DNA from: Rhodospirillales bacterium
GTDB taxonomy: Bacteria > Pseudomonadota > Alphaproteobacteria > BOG-932 > Roseiterribacteraceae
Length of the DNA stretch: 32,764 bases
Reading direction: 5' to 3'
Assembly: GCA_003165335.1 (NCBI GenBank)
Contig: PLTD01000045.1
Coordinates: forward strand, 5,387-38,150
The notes beneath the pieces were generated by a model. It saw only the letters and a list, made by a program, of their open reading frames with translations, did not search any database and was not told where the DNA came from. The stretch's first letter is position 1; every line of letters starts with the position of its first letter. Position numbers and translations under genes: made by a program. Below are positions 25,194 to 32,764 of the stretch, piece after piece.

Positions 25194-25484
25194 TTACTTC
25201 TTGTCCCACCAGCCGGTGTCTTTATCCCGCCAGCCCTGGTCGGCGTCGCGGTCGTGCTTATAGTCGTAATAATGTTCGGTGTTGGTCGTGCGATAGGTGG
25301 TCGCGGCGCCGGGGTTTTCCCAGGCGTGCCAGGAGTGGCTGCGGTCCCAGTATCCGTCGTTGTAGCCGAAGGCGATCCCGGGGGTGGAGACGACTACGTC
25401 GGCCGCCATCGCCGGCACGCCCACGGCAAGCGTGCCGCCGCTCAGCGCAATCGCGATCAGCGCTATTTTGATTGAACTTCTCAT
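25194..25484 (-). CDS. Small exported protein of unknown function
   Basis: About 96 residues. A clear signal peptide (RSSIKIALIAIALSGG, cleavage near PAMAAD) precedes a mature part of about 65 residues that is unusually rich in Trp, Tyr, His and Asp (FGYNDGYWDRSHSWHAW, EHYYDYKHDRD, GWWDKK). No family recognised; the composition suggests a periplasmic or envelope protein, perhaps ligand- or metal-binding. The ATG at 25484 is preferred over 25490 because the AGAAG purine run is then six bases away. An own terminator follows. Confidence 0.75.
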   Translation of the reverse strand: MRSSIKIALIAIALSGGTLAVGVPAMAADVVVSTPGIAFGYNDGYWDRSHSWHAWENPGAATTYRTTNTEHYYDYKHDRDADQGWRDKDTGWWDKK

Positions 25485-25500
25485 GAACATCTTCTTTCAG

Positions 25501-25516
25501 GAGCGTGTCGACGCTC
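25501..25516. promoter_or_regulatory. Small stem in the leader of the exported-protein gene
   Basis: GAGCGT-GTCG-ACGCTC, a perfect 6-bp stem 17 nt upstream of the start at 25484. Could be an operator or leader stem. The rest of the 200-nt gap to tspO shows no convincing promoter. Confidence 0.3.
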
Positions 25517-25684
25517 GTTTCAGATCGGCCATGCCGGAATGCACTCTGCCCGGAAGGCGTTATGAATAGTATGTGACGAGACCCCGGTACGTTCCGTCCA
25601 AACCTCGGGGCCGCTTGTTCGAACGCCTGCCCCACTCAGGGGTTTACTGTTCGTCTGTCGTGCAGAGCGGGTTAAGGTTCCCTC

Positions 25685-26161
25685 ATGACCATCACCATCA
25701 TTATCGCCACGGTTTTGACCATCCTGGTTTTAGGGATCGGGGGCTTGATGACCACCATTGGCCCCTGGTACCGCAATTTGCGAAAGCCGCGTTGGAACCC
25801 GCCCGATTGGCTGTTCGGCCCGGCCTGGGCAATCATTCTGGGCCTGGCTGCCTGGGCCGGAGTCGATGCCTGGGCGGGTGCCCCCGACGGGTCGGCGCAT
25901 TTGCGCATCGCTGCCCTGTACGGCGTGAATATCGCGTTCCATATGGCCTGGAGCCCGCTGTTCTTTAATCTGCGCCGGCCCGACTGGGCCTTGGCTGAGG
26001 TGCCATTCCTGTTCCTGTCGATCTTGGGCCTCATCGTCGGTCTGGCGCCGCTCTCGGCGCTGGCGCCCTGGCTGCTGCTGCCCTATCTGCTGTGGGTGGC
26101 GTTCGCCGCCTTCCTCAACCTTATCATCGTGCGCCTGAACGCACCGTTCAGAGGTTCTTGA
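25685..26161 (+). CDS. tspO: TspO/MBR family tryptophan-rich sensory protein
   Basis: 158 residues, five hydrophobic helices. Family motifs: PWYRNLRKPRWNPPDWLFGP, AWAIILGLAAW, NIAFHMAWSPLFFNLRRPDW and PYLLWVAFAAFLN. TspO proteins are inner- or outer-membrane tetrapyrrole-binding proteins that modulate porphyrin and stress responses in alphaproteobacteria. AAGG precedes the ATG at suitable distance. No pigment genes are nearby. Confidence 0.95.
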   Translation: MTITIIIATVLTILVLGIGGLMTTIGPWYRNLRKPRWNPPDWLFGPAWAIILGLAAWAGVDAWAGAPDGSAHLRIAALYGVNIAFHMAWSPLFFNLRRPDWALAEVPFLFLSILGLIVGLAPLSALAPWLLLPYLLWVAFAAFLNLIIVRLNAPFRGS

Positions 26162-26185
26162 ATATGTACTACTGCACGGTACATT
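26158..26185 (+). promoter_or_regulatory. higBA promoter with overlapping inverted-repeat operator
   Basis: TTGAAT (26158-26163), a 16-nt spacer and TACATT (26180-26185) form a plausible promoter. The inverted repeat ATGTAC-N9-GTACAT (26164-26169 and 26179-26184) fills the spacer, so antitoxin binding would block polymerase. It begins within the tspO stop region. Confidence 0.5.
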
Positions 26186-26206
26186 GGGGTCAACCTGAGG
26201 TGTCGG

Positions 26207-26503
26207 ATGATCGTCGGTTTTCGGGACGGCTGGCTGGAAGATTTCTTTGTGAAAGACATTCGTTCAAAGAAAATCCCCGCCGACATTGAGTCGCGTTTGT
26301 TTCGAAAAATCCAGATAATCGATGACGCAACGACCGACCGGGATTTGCGGATGCCGCCTAGCAACCATTTTGAGCGGCTGAAAGGAAGCCTGACCGGGTT
26401 TCATTCCATTCGGGTCGACAGGCAATGGCCCCTGATCTTTGAATGGGATGACAATCTCGGTGAGGCGCGGGGCATCTATCTCGACAACCATAGTTACTTG
26501 TGA
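26207..26503 (+). CDS. higB: HigB/RelE-type toxin
   Basis: 98 residues, typical for HigB ribosome-dependent mRNA interferases. Family features: FRDGWLEDFFVKD, LFRKIQIIDDATTDRDLRMP, NHFERLKGSLTGFHSIRVDR and WPLIFEWDD, ending in YLDNHSYL. GAGG lies six bases before the ATG. Toxin-first order and the antitoxin 10 nt downstream are characteristic of higBA modules. Confidence 0.94.
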   Translation: MIVGFRDGWLEDFFVKDIRSKKIPADIESRLFRKIQIIDDATTDRDLRMPPSNHFERLKGSLTGFHSIRVDRQWPLIFEWDDNLGEARGIYLDNHSYL

Positions 26504-26513
26504 GGGCCAAGCG

Positions 26514-26822
26514 ATGTTGATGACGAAACGCAAACCGGCCAGCGTCGGTGAGATTCTGACTGAGGAGTTTCTCTCGCCGATGGGTCTGACGCAGGCAGCC
26601 CTGGCTGAGGCGATGGGCGTGCCGCGCAAGCATGTCAACGAACTATGCAACGACCGCAGGGCCGTGACGGCGCCAACCGCCCTGATCCTCGCCCGCGTGT
26701 TTGGCAACAGCCCCGAATTCTGGCTGAACACGCAGCGGCGAAGCGACTTGTGGGCCGCAATGAACTCGCCACGCGAAATCGAACGGATCGGGCGCGCCCG
26801 GCCGCTTAATGTGGCGGCTTGA
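26514..26822 (+). CDS. higA: HigA antitoxin, XRE-type HTH
   Basis: 102 residues from the ATG at 26514, which has GAGGG at seven bases. Helix-turn-helix LTQAALAEAMGVPRKHVNEL, preceded by PASVGEILTEEFLSPMG and followed by FGNSPEFWLNTQRRSDLW, the standard HigA layout. Neutralises HigB and probably represses the shared promoter. The frame is open upstream to 26439, but that part reads over higB. Confidence 0.95.
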   Translation: MLMTKRKPASVGEILTEEFLSPMGLTQAALAEAMGVPRKHVNELCNDRRAVTAPTALILARVFGNSPEFWLNTQRRSDLWAAMNSPREIERIGRARPLNVAA

Positions 26823-26849
26823 TCGTCCAATGAAAAAGCGGGGAAAAGA

Positions 26850-27608
26850 ATGACCGATACAGGCAAGCTGGCGGGCAAGGTCGCCATCGTCACCGGGGCG
26901 GGGCAGGGCGGCGGCATGGGGGCGGCGCTAGCATTGGCTGCCGAAGGGGCGGCTGTCCTGCTTTTCGGCCGCACCCGGGCAAAGCTGGCTGCGGTGGCGG
27001 AACAAATCACGGGACGCGGCGGTCAAGCGGCCGTCTTCGCCGGCGACGTCACGCTCGAGGCCGATCTGAACGCGGCCATCGCTTTGGCCGCGCGCCGCTT
27101 CGGCCGCTTGGACATTCTGGTCAATGCCGCCCAATCGCCTGAGATGCGCAACACCCCGCTCCTTGAGATCGCGCCCGCCGTGGTGGCCGAATTGTGGAGC
27201 TCGGGCGCGGCGGCAACGCTGAATTTCATGCGGCTGGCCCACCCCCATATGAAGGCGGCGGGCGGCGGCAGCATTATCAATTTCGGAAGCGGTGCGATGT
27301 TCGGGCCCAAACATTACGGCGTCTATGCCGGGGTCAAGGCCGCGATTCAGGCGATCAGCCGGGCCGCCGCCCTGGAATGGGCGCAAGACAAGATCCGCGT
27401 CAACATGGTGGTGCCGATGGTCGCCTCACCCGCCACCGACGCCGACCCGACGCCCAATGCGATATTGGAAAAAGTCATCCCACTGGGCCGTATCGGCGAC
27501 CCTGAGGCCGACATCGGCCGCCCTATCGCCTTCCTCGCCGGCCCCGACAGCCAGTTCATCACCGGCTCCACCCTGATGCTCGACGGCGGCCTGACCTATC
27601 TGCGCTAA
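26850..27608 (+). CDS. Short-chain dehydrogenase/reductase (SDR)
   Basis: 252 residues, classical SDR. Cofactor site TGAGQGGGMG (15-24), DILVNAAQ in place of the usual NNAG, catalytic Ser147 (FGSGA), Tyr159 and Lys163 (YAGVK), and the C-terminal FITGSTLMLDGG. NAD(P)-dependent oxidation or reduction of an unknown alcohol or ketone. 27 nt after higA; a terminator follows. Confidence 0.95.
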   Translation: MTDTGKLAGKVAIVTGAGQGGGMGAALALAAEGAAVLLFGRTRAKLAAVAEQITGRGGQAAVFAGDVTLEADLNAAIALAARRFGRLDILVNAAQSPEMRNTPLLEIAPAVVAELWSSGAAATLNFMRLAHPHMKAAGGGSIINFGSGAMFGPKHYGVYAGVKAAIQAISRAAALEWAQDKIRVNMVVPMVASPATDADPTPNAILEKVIPLGRIGDPEADIGRPIAFLAGPDSQFITGSTLMLDGGLTYLR

Positions 27609-27617
27609 GTTCATTTC

Positions 27618-27642
27618 CGCCTCCGTCAAGGCGTCGTTTTTT
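27618..27642 (+). terminator. Intrinsic terminator of the SDR gene
   Basis: CGCCT, loop CCGTCA, AGGCG, then TCG and six T. It starts 10 nt after the SDR stop. Confidence 0.75.
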
Positions 27643-27648
27643 GAAACA

Positions 27649-27668
27649 CCAAGGCGCCAAGACGCCAA
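27649..27668. repeat. 8-bp tandem repeat
   Basis: Three CCAA words at exactly 8-bp spacing (CCAAGGCG CCAAGACG CCAA) between the SDR terminator and the IS110 remnant. Probably a dispersed intergenic repeat. Confidence 0.5.
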
Positions 27669-27719
27669 ACGAACTGGTGGACTGTGGTTGGACTGCACCC
27701 CGTTGGTGAGACAGGAAGC

Positions 27720-28125
27720 TTAGGCACACATCGTTCTACCAACCGCCAGCGGCCATGCCTGTTCGCGAGGGCTGGGGTTTGCCGCGAACGCGGTCCCGTC
27801 CACCCACATCCGATGCAAAACCACCGCGATCCGGCGCGCCTCGGCCGCGCCCAACCTTGCCGACTTTCTGGCCAAAGTTCCGCAGGATACCCTGCAGCTC
27901 GTTGTCGATCGCCTGCCGCTGGTTCGAAAGCATCCGGCGATTGGTCAGCAAAACACGTATCTCATGTGCCTGGCGCGACTTGATATGCACCGGCTGATAC
28001 CAGCCCGTCCGAACGATTTGCGCGATTGCGCACGCATCGTTGCGGTCCGTCTTATTCTTCTGCGCCGACAACGCCGCCCTCACCTGGCGCGCCTCACGAC
28101 AAACAACCGGCCGCGAGCGATCCCA
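27720..28125 (-). pseudogene. Internally deleted IS110-family transposase remnant
   Basis: Minus-strand reading gives an IS110/IS1111 transposase fragment: VVCREARQVRAALS, NKTDRNDACAIAQIVRTGWY (with Asp residues of the DEDD catalytic site), QPVHIKSRQAHEIRVLLTNR and FGQKVGKVGRGR. There the frame is lost and a second frame resumes with RRIAVVLHRMWVDGTAF, the usual C-terminal sequence of this family, ending at TAA 27720-27722. The N-terminus (first DEDD Asp and Glu) and about half of the protein between the two parts are missing, against a normal 340-400 residues. It cannot be active. DNA just beyond (27672-27719) is probably the old element end. Confidence 0.85.
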
Positions 28126-28128
28126 TCA

Positions 28129-28157
28129 TAGTGAATGCTACAGGAGTTCGATATAAT
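28129..28157 (+). promoter_or_regulatory. Promoter for the small membrane-protein gene
   Basis: A perfect TATAAT at 28152-28157 with a weak TAGTGA 17 nt upstream. It lies 25 nt before the GGGGAGG ribosome site of the gene at 28183 and directly beside the IS110 remnant breakpoint. Confidence 0.5.
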
Positions 28158-28182
28158 CGCCACCTCGATCGGGGAGGACATG

Positions 28183-28509
28183 ATGGGGTTGGGCCGAATT
28201 GGCGGATATATATTCGTCGCACTTGTGGCGGCGCTGCTCACCTTCTATGCGGTGCGCGTAACCAACGGCGACACGGCGCGTTGCGAGGTTCGAATGCAGC
28301 TGACATCGTCGATGTTGTCGGCCCTGAAAGATAATCTCGAACGCGCCCGCAGTGCAGCCCACAGCGCGACGATGGCCGACAAGCACGATCCACAGGCCGC
28401 ATATCAGGCGGAAGAGCAATCGGCCGAGCAGCAATTCGTTTTTGATCTGCATGATCAACTTGCTGCGGAATATCGCCGCCATCGCCGGGCGCTCGATGGC
28501 TGTTTCTAA
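28183..28509 (+). CDS. Small single-pass membrane protein of unknown function
   Basis: 108 residues from the second of two adjacent ATGs (28183), which is five bases from GGAGG; 28180 is too close. One transmembrane helix (IGGYIFVALVAALLTFYAV), then a soluble helical region that is charged and Gln/Ala-rich (LSALKDNLERARSAAHSA, EEQSAEQQFVFDLHDQLAAE), likely a coiled coil, and a terminal GCF. Family not recognised. Convergent with the FMN-binding protein gene. Confidence 0.6.
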   Translation: MGLGRIGGYIFVALVAALLTFYAVRVTNGDTARCEVRMQLTSSMLSALKDNLERARSAAHSATMADKHDPQAAYQAEEQSAEQQFVFDLHDQLAAEYRRHRRALDGCF

Positions 28510-28521
28510 GACTCGAAAGGC

Positions 28522-29037
28522 TCAGTCTTTCGGCGGGTCGAGAACCAGCGCATAGGTCGACATGATACGCTTTACCCCGGCCGCCATCTGGCTGGAGGAA
28601 AGCGTCGCGCCTGAGATGATCTGGATATCGTCGAACTTGTTGCCGTGGTGCTTGCCATAGAACTGAGCGCGCCATTCAGGCAGCGTAATTCCATCGTACT
28701 TGTCCAGGCATTCAAGAATCTCGATATGCTTGACGCTGCCCTGCGGGCTGATTCCGATCGCATAGCTGATCCAGTCGTCGCGCCCGCGCACCTGATCGAT
28801 GATGAACCATCCTCCGGTAGAAACCTTCCAGGCCTTGATGTCCCGGCTCCAGACATTGACGTCGGAATCGGTGATGATCGCGTTGAATTGATCCTGGTCG
28901 AGTTTGACGAAATTCGGGGAAAAGGTGGCTTCGGGAAACATCGAGGCCTGGGCCTGCTCGATCGTCATATAGTTGGCCGCAACGCACGGTGCGCTGGCAA
29001 AAATTGCGGCTGGTACCAACAGGAGTTGTGAGCGCAT
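28522..29037 (-). CDS. Exported FMN-binding domain protein
   Basis: 171 residues. Signal peptide (MRSQLLLVPAAIFASAPCVA) then an FMN-binding domain (NosR/RnfG-like, Pfam FMN_bind group): GWFIIDQVRGRDDWISYAIG, SVKHIEILECLDKYDG, and the flavinylation motif IISGATLSSS with Thr145 as probable covalent FMN acceptor. Such domains are flavinylated by ApbE and carry electrons in the periplasm. No apbE or partner oxidoreductase is in the window. A TTGACA at 29112-29117 (minus) with TATATC 19 nt away may be its promoter. Confidence 0.88.
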   Translation of the reverse strand: MRSQLLLVPAAIFASAPCVAANYMTIEQAQASMFPEATFSPNFVKLDQDQFNAIITDSDVNVWSRDIKAWKVSTGGWFIIDQVRGRDDWISYAIGISPQGSVKHIEILECLDKYDGITLPEWRAQFYGKHHGNKFDDIQIISGATLSSSQMAAGVKRIMSTYALVLDPPKD

Positions 29038-29180
29038 TTGCGGTCTCGAAGACGACTATCTCATCGGAATATCAATTGTCGCGTTCGATATAGTGCGATC
29101 CACCGCAACTATGTCAACGGCCCGGAGTGTCACAGGGAATTGGCCTGTCGACTATAATCCCTGGTGTCAGCGGTTAATAT

Positions 29181-29230
29181 TGGCGCGCCCGGAATGACTC
29201 GAACCTCCAGCCTTCGGATTCGTAGTCCAG
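29181..29230 (-). tRNA. Partial tRNA-Arg(ACG), 3' half only (likely old attachment site)
   Basis: On the minus strand the sequence runs from the anticodon arm (CTGGACTACGAATCC, anticodon ACG at 29221-29223) through a T-loop TTCGAGT to the acceptor end CGGGCGCGCCA. No D-arm or 5' acceptor strand precedes it. One A-G mismatch in the T-stem and a mismatched anticodon stem show it is not a working tRNA. Half-tRNAs of this shape are the usual trace of tRNA-targeted integration. An 8-bp direct repeat, ATATTGGC (29177-29184 and 29231-29238), brackets it. Confidence 0.75.
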
Positions 29231-29238
29231 ATATTGGC

Positions 29239-29518
29239 TGTGAATTATGGCCTTGAATGGCCGAGTTTGGAGCGGGATCATGAACTTTGGCCCCGATTGT
29301 GAAAATGGCAACCCCCGCGATAACCGCTGATCTCCGTCGGTCGCCGTGTATGTCCGCAGGGGAAGAGCGTGGGCACTGATTTGCATTGATCGCGCCGAAC
29401 TGTGCCCCGTCAGCATGATTTCGACACATGTCGTAATCGACAGACTTTCATGGAAACCGGAACAAGTATCGATTCACGGACCTTACCTTTGGGCTCGCAA
29501 TAGAGGCGTCGAAAGCCG
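29239..29518. other. Intergenic stretch without a recognised gene
   Basis: Short frames exist on both strands (for example a 61-codon plus-strand frame ending at 29531), but none has a ribosome site, a recognised motif or convincing composition. Given the half-tRNA on one side and broken genes on the other, this is probably scar DNA from a lost element. Confidence 0.5.
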
Positions 29519-29772
29519 GTGGTTGAATTGACTAACGCCGCTTCGGTTTTTCTCCCACGACCCGAATTCGATGAGTTTCTATTCTCGCCGATCGGGTGGG
29601 CAGCAATGCCACGCCGCTCAGCGTACTTTCTGTGCTGGCGCGACTATATATCAATCCTTGGCAGGAGGCTGCCGAATTGGCTCGGTTACGGGGGAAAACC
29701 GCGACTGAGAGATTGGCATCCTTGATTGCCGCACAGCGGAAAGGTTTAGCGGCGCATCTCGCGGGAACGATT
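29519..29772 (+). pseudogene. Frameshifted small gene of unknown function
   Basis: The first frame reads TNAASVFLPRPEFDEFLFSPIG; near 29596 the protein-like reading moves to another frame and continues SNATPLSVLSVLARLYINPWQEAAELARL as its recognisable core, then TATERLASLIAA. From memory, an intact relative would read on from SPIG through this core without a break, so an indel around 29596-29600 is likely. Function unknown. The second frame runs without a stop into the next gene fragment. Confidence 0.55.
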
Positions 29773-30024
29773 ATGAATGATATTATCATCACGCGGGCTC
29801 TGCATGTTCTCGCCGTGGTCATCTGGATCGGCGGTGTGGCGAAGGCGACCCGGGTCGTGCTGCCAGCGGTCAAGCGCGGTGATCTGGGCACCGATCGGCT
29901 CAGCGCCTTCCGGGAAATCGAGCGCCGCTTCATCTGGCAGGCGCGGACAGCCTTCATTGTCGCAGGCATGAGCGGCTTCTGCGTGACGGCGCGCCTCGCA
30001 CGCAAGGGAGCAGCAGGCTCATGA
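29773..30024 (+). pseudogene. Truncated membrane protein fragment
   Basis: 83 residues from ATG 29773 (GGGAA five bases upstream). The first helix HVLAVVIWIGGVAKATRVVL and the following RFIWQARTAFIVAGMSGF resemble the N-terminal half of small polytopic membrane proteins. Reading ends abruptly at ARLARKGAAGS, with later helices absent. The stop overlaps the ATG of the next gene (ATGA), so it may still be translated and couple to it; the junction looks like a deletion endpoint. Confidence 0.55.
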
Positions 30025-31346
30025 GAGTACGCTTCTGGGGAACGAGGGGATCGATCGCAACACCCGGGCCTGACACGATCCATTTCGGCGGCAACACCTC
30101 GTGCGTCCAGGTAACCACCGACAGCGGCGCCTTGCTGATCTTGGACTGCGGCACCGGCGCCCATAGGCTGGCCGCTCATTTGATGGCCCAGGGCAAAAAG
30201 CCCATTACCGCGAACATCCTGCTTGGACATACGCACTGGGATCATATTCAAGGCTTTCCGTTCTTCAGCCCGGCCTTCATCAAAGGGAACTCCGTCGCGA
30301 TCCATGGCCCGGAAGGCAGCCGCGGATCGCTGCACGACGTGCTGGCCGGCCAGATGGAGTTCACCTACTTCCCCATCGAGCTGGGCCAGTTGCCGGCCGC
30401 GATCACCTATCACGACCTGACCGAGGGCATCCACACGATCAACGGCGTGCGAGTCGTGGCGCAATATCTCAACCATCCGGCCATGACATTGGGCTATCGG
30501 ATCGAAGCCGACGGCGTGGCGGTGGTCTATCTGGTGGATCACGAGCCTTTCTCCGACGAGCTCTGGCGCGCCGTCGCCGAGCCGGGCCATATCGAGTCCA
30601 TCCTGCACGAGGGCGATCGCCGCCACGCCAAATTCATGGCCGACGCCGATCTGGTGATTCACGACGCCCAGTACACGCCCGAGGAGTACCCCTCGAAGAA
30701 AACCTGGGGACACAGCACTTACGACTACGCGGTGCAGATCGGTGCGGCGGCCGGCGTGCGCCGGCTGGCGTTGACCCACCACGATCCGAGCCACAATGAC
30801 CATTTCGTCGCCGATATCGAGCAAAAGGCGCGGACTTTGGCCCTGCAACTTGGGACGGGTCTCGATGTCTTCTGCGCTTACGAAGGCTGCGAACTCGTCT
30901 TGGAGCCGCGCTCCGCCTTTAAGCCCTTTATCGCGACGGACCCCTTTCAGGCGTCCGTCGCACAGCGACGCTTTCACATCCTGGTGGTTGATGACCAGCC
31001 CGACATGTTGGCATTGATCGTTCGTGCGCTGGAGGACGACCAATATATTGTCAGCAAGGCGACAAGCGGGCCGGAGGCGCTCCGAATGATCGAGGGGTAC
31101 ATGCCGGACCTCTTGGTGCTGGATTACAAGATGGTCGGCATGGATGGCCTCGCGGTCATGAAATCGCTCCGCGCCAAGCCCGAGGCACAGGGCCTACCCG
31201 TGCTGATGCTCACGGCAATGACCGATGAGCCCAGCACCCGCGCCGGATTTGAAGCAGGGGTGTTGGACTATGTCACCAAGCCGTTTTCGATCCCGCAACT
31301 TACCTCACGAGTTCGGGCCTGCCTCGCCAGAACCCAGCTCCCGTAA
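30021..31346 (+). CDS. Metallo-beta-lactamase-fold hydrolase fused to a response-regulator receiver domain
   Basis: 441 residues. Residues 1-300: metallo-beta-lactamase fold of the phosphodiesterase/RNase Z-like kind, opening MRVRFWGTRGSIATPGP, with metal ligands in LLGHTHWDHIQG (His70, His72, Asp74, His75), His152 (LNHPAM), Asp215 (VIHDAQY) and His253 (LTHHDP). Residues about 317-438: CheY-like receiver with acidic pair Asp324/Asp325, phospho-acceptor Asp368 (LLVLDYKMVGMDG), Thr399 and Lys420 (DYVTKPF). Phosphorylation probably controls the hydrolase. Its stop abuts the stop of a convergent hybrid kinase, the obvious candidate partner. The hydrolase substrate is unknown. Confidence 0.93.
   Translation: MRVRFWGTRGSIATPGPDTIHFGGNTSCVQVTTDSGALLILDCGTGAHRLAAHLMAQGKKPITANILLGHTHWDHIQGFPFFSPAFIKGNSVAIHGPEGSRGSLHDVLAGQMEFTYFPIELGQLPAAITYHDLTEGIHTINGVRVVAQYLNHPAMTLGYRIEADGVAVVYLVDHEPFSDELWRAVAEPGHIESILHEGDRRHAKFMADADLVIHDAQYTPEEYPSKKTWGHSTYDYAVQIGAAAGVRRLALTHHDPSHNDHFVADIEQKARTLALQLGTGLDVFCAYEGCELVLEPRSAFKPFIATDPFQASVAQRRFHILVVDDQPDMLALIVRALEDDQYIVSKATSGPEALRMIEGYMPDLLVLDYKMVGMDGLAVMKSLRAKPEAQGLPVLMLTAMTDEPSTRAGFEAGVLDYVTKPFSIPQLTSRVRACLARTQLP

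Positions 31347-32764
<1,418 letters not shown>

Noticed and set aside
25590-25625. Possible EcfG-type (GGAAC...GTT) stress promoter upstream of the small exported protein
   Set aside because: A GGAAC is present on the minus strand, but no GTT-type -10 occurs at the required spacing.
28238-28675. 145-codon minus-strand frame overlapping the small membrane-protein gene and the FMN-binding gene
   Set aside because: It crosses two better-supported genes in other frames and has no recognisable motif or ribosome site.
29174-29416. 80-codon minus-strand frame ending in SEGWRFESFRARQY
   Set aside because: The end is simply the translation of the half tRNA-Arg, a common false ORF at integration sites; no ribosome site.
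29532-31043. 503-codon minus-strand frame opposite the MBL-receiver gene
   Set aside because: Long only because of high G+C on the opposite strand; the plus-strand reading carries complete, ordered family motifs.

Overview
The window looks like chromosomal DNA of an alphaproteobacterium. The main grounds are an unbroken System I cytochrome c maturation cluster in alphaproteobacterial order (ccmA-B-C-D-E-F-G-H-I) beside acnA, frequent ATGA/GTGA stop-start overlaps, and the family resemblance of the proteins. Sphingomonadales or Rhodospirillales-like groups would fit, but I cannot place it below class.

Layout. 1-466: start of aconitase acnA, leaving the left edge. 683-8283: a tightly coupled operon that opens with a predicted chorismate-mutase lipoprotein and continues through all nine ccm genes (heme export and chaperoning, apocytochrome thiol reduction, heme ligation). 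8306-15501: four genes of an apparent surface-glycan locus (polytopic membrane protein, GT-B-like glycosyltransferase, a metallo-beta-lactamase/polysaccharide-deacetylase fusion, Wzx-type flippase). 15624-17204: lysine 2,3-aminomutase-family radical SAM enzyme and a two-CBS protein. 17216-21594 (minus): dipeptide epimerase, ABC-F ATPase and a secreted beta-helix protein. 21729-23819: panB-panC-panD for pantothenate. Then come a GST, a small exported protein, TspO, a HigBA toxin-antitoxin pair and an SDR.

From about 24.6 kb rightward the intergenic DNA carries signs of insertion and decay. There is a GC-rich terminal-type hairpin, a perfect 20-bp inverted repeat enclosing two opposed terminators, an internally deleted IS110-family transposase, a 3' half of tRNA-Arg(ACG) of the kind left at integration sites, a frameshifted small gene and a truncated membrane-protein gene. 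The window ends with a metallo-beta-lactamase/response-regulator fusion whose stop codon directly abuts the stop of a convergent hybrid histidine kinase (HATPase-REC-HPt) running off the right edge; the two probably form a signalling pair.

By eye, panB onward is richer in G+C and C-ending codons than the genes to its left. No rRNA, complete tRNA or CRISPR array was seen.
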